The notes beneath the pieces were generated by a model. It had not been told where the DNA came from. It ran no database searches and was given only the letters and a program-made list of their open reading frames with translations. The translations under genes and the position numbers were made by a program. A stretch of 64,000 nucleotides of DNA from Hexactinellida sp. DTS-2022 (lineage: Eukaryota > Porifera > Hexactinellida): positions 17,164,501 to 17,228,500 of the forward strand of contig JAPNXP010000001.1 of NCBI GenBank assembly GCA_028753945.1, in the 5' to 3' direction. Position 1 is the stretch's first letter. Each line of letters opens with the position of its first letter. Below, piece by piece: positions 56,010 to 64,000 of this stretch.

Positions 56010-57305
56010 TTATTTATTTCTAAGAACGACACAAGAAAAAGGATCAATATCGGATATTTTAGCTGTATCGAGCTTAGTAGAATTATCTTTAGGCAGTGTT
56101 CGAAGAGGATGATTATTGATATCAAAATAGAATCTAACTGATATACAGTTATCAGCTGAGTATCTTCTATAGGTGTCATCATTTATACAATAGAATTCCT
56201 CGCTATTTTTACCAATCTTTAGCTGATAAATCATTTGTCCCTCTGCATAATGAGACTTGTTATAGTTCTGTTTGTCTACTATAATTATTCTGTAATGAGT
56301 AATGGCAGCTATTCCCAATTGTTTGTCGAACTCTCCTTCTATCCTCTTGATAGAGAAGTGTATTCGTTTGTCAGGAAGCCAGAAAGCCATACCCATAGTA
56401 CAGAGTCTCAGTCTGTAGTTGTTAACATAAAAAGAAGGAGCCTTTATCTGAACAAAATGTGAAAAATCTCTATATTGGAATTGACACTCAACTCCATCCA
56501 ACTGTTTCATCGTCCATTCAACATTTTTTTTCTCGTTTTCAAGTTTTTCTATTCTATTTAAGCTGAAGTCTGTATGTTCCACTAGGTTTGCTTGTTTGTG
56601 AGCTAATAAGTCTCTTCTTAGCATTAGTATAGCTTTACAGCCGTATTTAGCATAAGGACACGTGATCTCCTCTAACTCACATACATTCCTGTGTACAGAG
56701 GAGTTTTCTCGAGGAAATACCATTCCACAACCATTCGGACATAAAATGGTTTTTTTTATGCAACACTTTTCATGTTTTTCTAAATCTTTGGCATAACCGA
56801 ATTTCCCACACCCGAATATGCAAATGATTTCACGCATTTGACATATCTCACTTTTATGTCTGTTTTCTTCTCTCCGGATAAATATCTGTTTACACTTAGC
56901 ACATTTGATTAGAAAGTTATCACAAACATCCAAATGCTTTTCTGCTTCTGAAAGTTTCCCTTTCCATTCGCAGTTTCTCAGAATTGGACATTTTATCTCA
57001 AACTCTGCTACCGAATTATGTACAATATTTACAGCATTCAACTTGTCCGGAGTTTTGCTACAAAACAAGCAAGTTGTTTCTCCTTCGCTAAGGGAGGCTT
57101 CCCTCATTATTCCAGAACACACCTTACAAACCACGAAACTTTCTTCCATTTGTGTCAGATTCCTAACTAAGTACTCCCTCCTATACCCACAATACTTTTG
57201 CTTTTCTTTTACGATTGTCTTTATATATAGTATATCATCAATGTTGTCAGGTGGGTTTAATAGTTTTGATGCCATTTCTCTCAAAGTTATATTAATATTT
57301 CTCAC
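56010..57305 (-). CDS. TRAF-family protein (RING-like, zinc fingers, MATH)
   Basis: 431 residues, single exon. A degenerate RING-like Cys set at about residues 60-82 (CKVC, CLFC) lacks a clear full RING. Three or more TRAF-type zinc fingers follow at about 106-225 (CPILRNCEWKG, CAKCKQIFIRREENRH, CIFGCGKFGYAKDLEKH, CPNGCGMVF, CPYAKYGCKA). A short coiled coil spans about 250-275. A MATH/TRAF-C domain spans about 280-400 (FVQIKAPSFYVNNYRLRLC, HFSIKRIEGEFDKQLG). TRAFs are trimeric cytosolic adaptors linking receptors to ubiquitin signalling. Without a good RING, E3 activity is doubtful. The alternative Met at residue 11 (MASKLL) is also plausible as the start. Confidence 0.85.
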   Translation of the reverse strand: MRNINITLREMASKLLNPPDNIDDILYIKTIVKEKQKYCGYRREYLVRNLTQMEESFVVCKVCSGIMREASLSEGETTCLFCSKTPDKLNAVNIVHNSVAEFEIKCPILRNCEWKGKLSEAEKHLDVCDNFLIKCAKCKQIFIRREENRHKSEICQMREIICIFGCGKFGYAKDLEKHEKCCIKKTILCPNGCGMVFPRENSSVHRNVCELEEITCPYAKYGCKAILMLRRDLLAHKQANLVEHTDFSLNRIEKLENEKKNVEWTMKQLDGVECQFQYRDFSHFVQIKAPSFYVNNYRLRLCTMGMAFWLPDKRIHFSIKRIEGEFDKQLGIAAITHYRIIIVDKQNYNKSHYAEGQMIYQLKIGKNSEEFYCINDDTYRRYSADNCISVRFYFDINNHPLRTLPKDNSTKLDTAKISDIDPFSCVVLRNK

Positions 57306-57589
57306 ATAAGCTATTCTACTTGGCTTCTATTTGTGTACTTATAGTTCAGTAGAAATGTGATATCTTCCTTGTTTAACTTACTGACTACTGTATTAGATAT
57401 TTAATATTAGATATTAAAATAGGCTAAATCATAATCGATAAATTAGCCCTAGTGCAGCTGACCCCCCTCAGGGTCAGATGTCCCCACTCGGACTACTCAC
57501 CCTAGGCCAGATGTCCTCTGTGGGCAACTATCCCACATCCTGACACAGATACGTGTTGAAAACTATTGAATTGCTACTATGTACATGTA
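57306..57589. other. 5' flank of the TRAF gene
   Basis: AT-rich, then 57450-57540 with GGGTCAGATGTCC-like pieces that are outlying units of the minisatellite at 57866-58260. Confidence 0.4.
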
Positions 57590-57694
57590 CAGTGGAGTCT
57601 CCGAATAACGGACACGTTGGGTTGGGGAAATGGCTTCTGTCCGTTGTAGAGAGTTGTCCGCTTCTCGGAGTGTCCGTTTTGGGAGACTCCACTG
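57590..57694. mobile_element. pogo/Tigger-type MITE, TA TSD
   Basis: CAGTGGAGTCTCCGAATAAC and GGGAGACTCCACTG, flanked by TA (57588-57589, 57695-57696). 105 bp. Confidence 0.85.
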
Positions 57695-57865
57695 TATTAC
57701 TACAAATGTATTTCACTAGAATATTGTTATTAAACTAAAGTGATATAAATATATATTGAGAAGATATGGAACACTTTTATGTAGAATATAAAACTATAGT
57801 GATGTGCATTGTGAAATTTAAGTGTTCTGGAATCCTAGTGAAGAATCCGAGGTGAGGACTTCTGA

Positions 57866-58260
57866 CCCTAAGGGGTACATCTGATCCTAAGGGGTACATC
57901 TGATCCTAAGGGAGACATCTGATCCTAAGGGAGACATCTGACCCTAAGGGAGACATCTGACCCTAAGGGGTACATCTGACCCTAAGGGGTACATCTGATC
58001 CTAAGGGGTACATCTGATCCTAAGGGGGACATCTGACCCTAAGGGGTACATCTGACCCTAAGGGGCACATCTGACCCTAAGGGGGACATCTGATCCTAAG
58101 GGGCACATCTGATCCTAAGGGGGACATCTGACCCAAAGGGAGACATCTGACCCTAAGGGGTACATCTGACCCTAAGGGGGCACATCTGACCCTAAGGGAT
58201 ACATCTGACCCTAAGGGATACATCTGACCCTAAGGGATACATCTGACCCTAAGGGGCACA
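57866..58260 (+). repeat. Minisatellite, 18-20 bp unit
   Basis: About 21 units of ACATCTGACCCTAAGGGG with T/C and G/T variants. It interrupts or extends a repeat whose right part (58322-58375) is shared with 1790-1830. Confidence 0.92.
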
Positions 58261-59492
58261 TTCCCGGGGGACCGCTGGCACTCCGACACCGTGATGTGAA
58301 TACTCACTAGAGAATTTCCACCTATGGCCTTTCCCAAGGACCATACTCCCGAGGCCATGATCATAACAACTTGGGAGCGTATTGCATATTATAGATCTGC
58401 TGTAATGCGCCAGAGACCAGATAGCTCGGATCTTATGATAAATCAACGAACACATGTTCTATTGATACCTCAGTATCACCATAGTTCTGTAATTTACTAT
58501 TTCTCTGTTCCCATTGAGATCATAACTCGTGAAGTGGTCACGATTTCTATATCTTAATTGAGCTATTTTCTGAAACACTAAAATATATAGAGAGAGAAAG
58601 TAATCTCTTTACATGATTCTAAGCAAAGGTTTCTCAGAACCATGTGCTGACTTCTACCATACCGAATTTGGTATCTGAAATATTATCGAATTGAATGCTA
58701 GCTGCTAATTAATCCTGGGACAATCCTAGAATTTGATTGACTAAAAGTTTTGTTACCATTTGTGAAGTAAGATGTGAATATTTTTCTTATATATTTGATA
58801 TTATCCCTAGATACAGTATTTCCTATTTTTCTACCAAATTTAAGGTCTGAAGTTCTTACCACTTTCTCAATCAATTCCAAACAAACAAACAAAAAAGTAG
58901 TATAACATTTTTTGAATTTTGGACAAAAGATTTTTTTATAGGTGTTAAAAACTGTCACTACACCTATAAGCCAATTTTCAGTTCAGCCCATTAACTATAA
59001 AGCGCCAGGGCACCACCGTCTAAGGAGAAAAATAAATAAATAAAATAAAGGCATTGATTTCAATACTAGCCGATTACGTAGTAGTCGGCACAGTAAAAAG
59101 AAAGAAAGAAAGAGTGGGTTAATTGGTTTTTATTTTTAGTTGAATATCAACAGCATTCGATACTGTTGAGAGTGTATCTTAATATTGAATTCAAATATTG
59201 TATCCCAATTTATATAATGCTTATAAATTATAATGGATAAGTATTTCCAGAAGTCAAAACCAAAACCAGATTGTTAAAGAAGAGTTAAGGAAATCAAACA
59301 AATGTTAACAAAATATATTCGCCAATCGAATATACAGTACATAGGCGTAGGCTCCGGTAGGGTTGGTGAGGCCATGGCCCTACCAATAATTTGTCAAGAG
59401 CCTTCATCTTCTATTAAGTATGATGCAAGTTAGCATAAATGGCCCTACCAATCCGGGCAATCCCCATCCCGAGTATACGCCCCTGCTCAGTA
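58261..59492. other. Intergenic, repeat pieces
   Basis: 58322-58375 belongs to the repeat family of 1525-1830. 59050-59100 resembles the P450 upstream block near 22230-22290. 59344-59485 looks like a degraded MITE (GGCGTAGGCTCCGG and ATACGCCCCTG ends; no convincing TSD). No gene. Confidence 0.4.
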
Positions 59493-59593
59493 CAGTATAT
59501 TCCGCTTAATAGAGACATAGCTTAATATATTTCTCCTCTTAATCGGGTGAAATAACCTGGTTCCGTGGTGACTCTATTAAGAGGAGTCGACTG
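59493..59593. mobile_element. pogo/Tigger-type MITE, TA TSD
   Basis: CAGTATATTCCGCTTAATAG and GGAGTCGACTG, flanked by TA. Related to the MITE in the methyltransferase intron. Confidence 0.7.
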
Positions 59594-59649
59594 TAGTACT
59601 GTTATACAATCTACTCGAAAGTCGATGCCAATTCTAACTCAAGTTTATA

Positions 59650-59967
59650 ATGATGTTCAATCACATTCCGGAGACTCAGATGAAATATTTACCAAATCAG
59701 GATACTTATTGTTTTTGCTTGCAACCGAGTGAAATACAATTTGTTATCGACCATGTTTACATACAAAAGGCCTTTCTTGTGACCAACTTCTTACGTAATC
59801 AAATCGATCCTGTGACTCTTGCCCGGTTTGTAGAACGAACAGATGCCCAAGCCAGATTCATAATACATATATCGACAACTGATGGTCCAATTTATTACTG
59901 TGGGTATTTTAAGGGTGACTCCCCAAATTTGGGGTCACATCCCCCAAATTTATATTCAGTTGTATAA
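59650..59967 (+). CDS. Hypothetical protein or isolated exon
   Basis: 105 codons from Met at 59650 (the next Met follows directly). Residues 10-80 have a balanced composition (QMKYLPNQDTYCFCLQPSEI, VTLARFVERTDAQARF), whereas the last 20 residues read into a low-quality repeat (SPNLGSHPPNL). I recognise no family. It may be an exon of an unannotated gene whose splice donor lies near 59890-59910, or a chance frame. Confidence 0.3.
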   Translation: MMFNHIPETQMKYLPNQDTYCFCLQPSEIQFVIDHVYIQKAFLVTNFLRNQIDPVTLARFVERTDAQARFIIHISTTDGPIYYCGYFKGDSPNLGSHPPNLYSVV

Positions 59968-60359
59968 ACTGAGGGACTTCCCAATAATGGGAAAGTCCCC
60001 CCAAAACATATTCAAAGTTTACAGATTAGAGGGAATCCATCCTAAATTAAATCCTACAGGCCGTAAAAGTGAAATCAATGGTTGTTAATAGCATTTACAA
60101 ATACGAATGTAACATAACTCAATTGTAACCCTGTATTTAATGAATATAAGGGATATCAATTATAGCATGTTAATGGCCTAAAGAGAAACTAGATAACATG
60201 AATTGCGGATATTAGAATAGATAAATAGCATGTTATCTGATATAAGCCTAGAAAATAAATTATTCAAATAAAGTAAGGGGATAATGATAGATATTACTGA
60301 GCGAATAAAGTTAAGTTATTGAGCGAATAAAGGTAAGTGTTTGAGCGAATAATGAAAAG

Positions 60360-63300
60360 TTAGCTAGGGATGTACATCCTCTTGGCATCGGAAATAGCCC
60401 TCACTAGATCACTCCTTGCAGACCTGTCAATATCATCTATTGCATCAGCTGTCATTGTTTCATTAATCTTATTGGGAGTAATCGTTTTGTCTGCCGTTTT
60501 CATAATTGCAGCTAGTCCGGCAACATGAGGGCTAGCCATTGATGTTCCACTCTTTTTAGTGAAATCTAGAAGAGATCGGTTTTTATATCAGTATTTTTGA
60601 AAAAAATGATAATTATTGGCCTATTTTTAAGGAAACCGATATTTCGTTACATGACGTTTAATCCATGAGATAGTTTGTGTATCAAAATGTCAGTATCGAA
60701 ATATCGTGATCAAAAATCGGTATTTCAATATCTCAAAACAAATATAAATGAAATACTCTCATCAGATTGGCTATTTTAATCGTACAAGAATGGTATTGTA
60801 CAAACCTGTGTTACTCTTATATGAGGCACTACTAATAGAAACCCCTGGAGCCATGATGTCAACACACTTTCCGTAGTTTGAGAAAGATGCCATTGGTTTC
60901 TTGCAAGTTGCTCCTATATAACCGTGAGCTCCTACGTTAATCCCCATCTAGCCCTGCCTGGGCTATAATTGCATGCATCCTTCGCCTTATTCATACTAGC
61001 TGTCACTACTACAACACCATTTGTTACAGCTCGATTGACATTTCTATCCAACATTGCTGATGAACCACCTCCCAAAGACATGCTTATGATAGTCCCAACG
61101 TAACCAGTCCTGGAAGATAGATATTTACATAACATACTATACTTTTCTATTACTGTAGAAATGCTAAAATATTATCTAGAACTATACTTATACATACGTA
61201 TAAACAAATACTTGATAGCAATAAATAATAATATATTGTTATATTATTAAAAAAAACTTGCTACATACTTATATGTAGCATTTAAACTTGCTACATACGT
61301 ATTACCATTATTATTTGTAATATAATACAGTAAAACCTCCAAAAGCGTCACCTCCGAGTAGCGGCGAACTCCGAGAAGCGGCACAAAATCATTCTCCCGA
61401 TGGGTCCCGATTTGGGAAGTTTACCTGTACGAGCAACCTCCGAGTAGCGGCAACCTCCGAGAAGCGGCACAAAATCATTCTCCCGATGGGTGCCGCTTTG
61501 GGAGGTTTACCTGTATACAGTACGTAGAACTTGTGTTATCCGATCCCCCTATAAACCGGTATTCTCCTTAATCCGACACAAATTTCGTATTTCAATGAGT
61601 GTCGGATTAGGAAGTTTTTACTGTACGTAATTAACGTAATTAATCATATTATGATAATGTTGCATTTTTCTAAACCTGCAATAAAAAGTTATTTTGATTT
61701 GTGGAGAGGATATACTATGGGGATGCCATTTATCATCTTAAATTGACCAGTATATGAGTATTTAGCCAAATTTGAAGACCCATGAGATAAAATTTCCGGA
61801 GGTCCGCTAGTCTTCTTGGTTATCATATAAATATATACAGCAGTCGTGTTCGCGTAATAGAAAAAGTAGCATTTTTGCACGAAATTTCCTTGCTAATAGG
61901 CGAACTTGCTATTATAAAACAAAATTAACATTTAATAATCGCTTGGGACTGAAAATAACTTGATAATATTACAATATTGCTATTAGAGCAATTGCTATTG
62001 CCCCTGACTCAATTTATTAATATTAAATTACTTAATTTTAACATAACGTTAATCATTTACATTGAAATTAATCATACGTACGTACCTTCCCCCATAATAA
62101 ATTAATTCGTTGAATATTAATACAGTAAAACCTCCAAAAGTGAACACCCCAAGAAATGAACAACTCCAAAATATGAACACTTTTTCTCGGTCCCAAATTT
62201 TCCCCATTGCTTTAAATACACATTATAATAAACCATGAAAAGTGAACGTTTTGGCTGGTCTCCAGGGTGTTCACTTTCTAAATATTTACTGTACTACGTA
62301 TTATAAATACCTGTCCTTATTAGCAGTGTGTTGTTTTCTAACATATCTAACACCTCTTATAAACCAACTAGTATATCCCCATCCATCGCAACCCAATACT
62401 CTTATGCTGTAGAGATTGGATTTTTTTGCTACTCCACTGTATATACCAACAGCAATGCCTGCACAGTGTGTACCGTGCCCTTCACAATCGCTTCCTTTTA
62501 AATTAGTTTTGTATTTCTCATCAACAGGATCGAAACCGCCATACTTTGCTCTGGTAACGTTGCTACCATTAAGCCACCTAAATAAAACATTTACGGTCAG
62601 TTTTCTCTTATTATCCACTTCTCTAATTGTATACTACATATATACGTATTTTCCTTTAATTTAAGGCTACATTCTTTGCATAATTTTTTGTTAATTCAGT
62701 TAGTTTTAAAAACACATAAAACCAAAGTGATGTGATATTTGTAAATTCTACTAAAGTAGTGTGGTAGTATAGTGCTTATTATGAACTATTGCAATACACA
62801 TAAGGCTCCATAAAATATTAATTCATGGCTTATATTTGTAGTAATCCGTATTTTGAATTAGTATATCTTGAGAACCAAGATTAATTGAATTTATTTTACA
62901 TTTACCCAAAGTCTTTATGATTATAGTTGATTCCAGTGTCAAGTATGTAGATATCAGCTCCCTCTCCATAATTCGGAGGTTGATATGTGCCATCAGTGCA
63001 GTTTACATTATCGATAATGTCCAAATTGTAATTAGATGTCTTAGTAGATATGTCAGAAATCTCGAGATCATCAATGGAAATCTCATCTGAATGTCCAATG
63101 TTTTTTTCAAGGTAAATAATTCCATCTTTCTCAACTAATTCTACAGTGTTCAACTCAGAAATCTAAGATTGAATACATTATAATCTGAATAATTCGACCC
63201 TCTATATTCCGGAATTCAGCAGAACCGACACTTTTTCCTTCCCAATGAGCGTAGGACTATGCATTAGAGCCTGCATAATCCGACAACAAGGCTGGTTTCG

Positions 63301-64000
63301 GTTAACCGGTTAACCGTTGCTGACATCGGTTAACGGTTAGAGATTTTATTAACCAGTTATCCGGTCTGTTGAACAACGGTAGAGTTATTGGGAAATTAAT
63401 GTATAAAGTATAAAAATCTTTGAATTTTATCAGAGTATGTAGTCCTAAATCCATTTCTCATCACCACTTAATAAATTTTATTGGACAACATTGATTTAAA
63501 TTTGCCTAAGGCACGAAATGTATAGGTTAATATACTTATGCAGTTATACTTTATACACTTGAGTCTTATTCTGTAGTATAATCAAATTTGTATAAAGTAT
63601 TTATTGTATTGAGTAGGATGGGCGGTTAACCGGTTAACCGTGGCGAGTAATCGAATTGTAACCGTTGCCTCAGATAGGTTACCCAACCCCACTCTTGCCG
63701 ACAATTTGGCAATCCGACATTTTTCAACGGATGTCGGATTAACAGGTTCTACTGTAGTTACTTTAGATTTACAACGTTCAATATTAATGATTAAATTAAT
63801 TAACCTTATCAGCAGTTTCTTTACTGATTTCTCCAAAGATCATCGGTAGCAGAGTATTGTCTGACTCTATAAAGAGCTCTTCCCTTTGTAATCCCTCATG
63901 TCCCTCCAACAGTTGAATGACCTCTTCTATCTGCTCATCTGTAGCCTCTTCCTTTAACAGCACCATGTACTTTTCCCTCTCAACGAAAAGTTTTCCCGAA
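60360..64000 (-). CDS. Subtilisin-like serine protease (proteinase K type), 3' part
   Basis: Five minus-strand exons join in phase: 63805-64000 (partial, continues off the window), 62906-63162, 62311-62577, 60806-61109 and 60360-60565. The first holds an inhibitor I9-like propeptide (LFVEREKYMVLLKEEATDE). The catalytic triad is complete: Asp in IYILDTGINYNHKDF, His in CEGHGTHCAGIAVG, Ser in SGTSMASPHVAGLAA. MSLGGGSSAM and VVVVTASMN (oxyanion Asn position) fit the S8A proteinase K branch. A frame change of one or two bases is apparent near 60941-60950, between NYSPGRA and INVGAHGYIG, so it is a recent pseudogene, a sequencing error, or a micro-exon case. A secretion signal would lie upstream, outside the window. 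Confidence 0.85.
61328..61513. mobile_element. pogo/Tigger-type MITE in subtilisin intron
   Basis: CAGTAAAACCTCCAAAAGCG and GGAGGTTTACCTG, flanked by TA. The interior has two copies of a GAAGCGGCACAAAATCATTC block. Confidence 0.8.
61518..61623. mobile_element. pogo/Tigger-type MITE, adjacent copy
   Basis: CAGTACGTAGAACTTGTG and AGGAAGTTTTTACTG, flanked by TA; only 4 bases separate it from the preceding MITE, so the two were inserted into nearby TA sites. Confidence 0.65.
62123..62291. mobile_element. pogo/Tigger-type MITE in the same intron
   Basis: CAGTAAAACCTCCAAAAGTG and AATATTTACTG, flanked by TA. Its left 18 bases equal those of 61328 apart from the end, marking one family. Confidence 0.75.
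63163..63804. other. Subtilisin intron with inverted repeat pieces
   Basis: Contains CAGCAGAACCGACAC near 63219 and AACAGGTTCTACTG near 63740, possible ends of a degraded pogo-type MITE, and two GGTTAACCGGTTAACCG blocks (63298-63365, 63620-63645) that suggest another insertion between them. Confidence 0.45.

Noticed and set aside
61689-61880. 63-codon minus-strand frame in the protease intron
   Set aside because: It lies in an intron between confirmed in-phase exons and has no recognisable domain.

Overview
The window is eukaryotic and most likely from an early-branching marine invertebrate, with a demosponge as my best guess. It is AT-rich. Host genes have short introns with GT-AG borders. 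The gene set is animal-like: a CYP4-type P450, a TRAF with a MATH domain, UBE2J-like and RBR ubiquitin enzymes, a proteinase K-type subtilisin, NAAA and a CmcI-like methyltransferase. THAP/P-type transposases and KRBA2-like integrases fill much of the rest. The taxon call is an inference from content; no marker gene proves it.

Layout. 1-2130: remains of an LTR-type integrase and a second integrase fragment. 2748-5310: a Helitron-like element split by a 1.1 kb palindrome. 5890-11004: a 5.1 kb Mutator-like element with giant tandem-repeat terminal inverted repeats (TIRs) and an exact 10-bp target site duplication (TSD). 11.3-13.5 kb: minisatellite and nested inverted-repeat elements. 13978-16921: a ubiquitin-like exon followed by an RBR E3 gene. 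17.2-22 kb: Helitrons, MITEs and an inverted broken copy of the P450 5' end. 22428-23936: the intact P450. 24.3-27.8 kb: a decayed KRBA2/Ginger-like integrase gene split by a palindromic P-family element, itself split by a hAT MITE. 29029-30431: methyltransferase gene with three exons. 30595-34774: P element with 71-bp TIRs. 35357-36157: UBE2J-like gene. 36.3-41.6 kb: MITEs, a Helitron, and an inverted duplicate of the 17.2-18.9 kb block. 41.8-42.8 kb: NAAA pseudogene. 43147-44564: FLYWCH/MULE transposase. 45.4-49.9 kb: a second THAP/P-type transposase between inverted 553-bp repeats. 50.0-54.5 kb: a second copy of the Helitron-like element, carrying a younger Helitron and ending at an apparently intact Ginger-type transposon. 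56010-57305: TRAF gene. 57.4-60 kb: minisatellite and MITEs. 60360-64000: 3' part of a subtilisin gene on the minus strand that runs off the right edge.

The host genes do not form an operon or an evident pathway; they are islands among mobile DNA. The strongest message is the transposon record. Many insertions can be dated relative to each other because exact TSDs, and in four cases an uninterrupted homologous site elsewhere in the window, are preserved. Two P-family insertions both show 7-bp TSDs rather than the 8 bp usual for P elements, and the autonomous element and a palindromic non-autonomous relative lie 3 kb apart.
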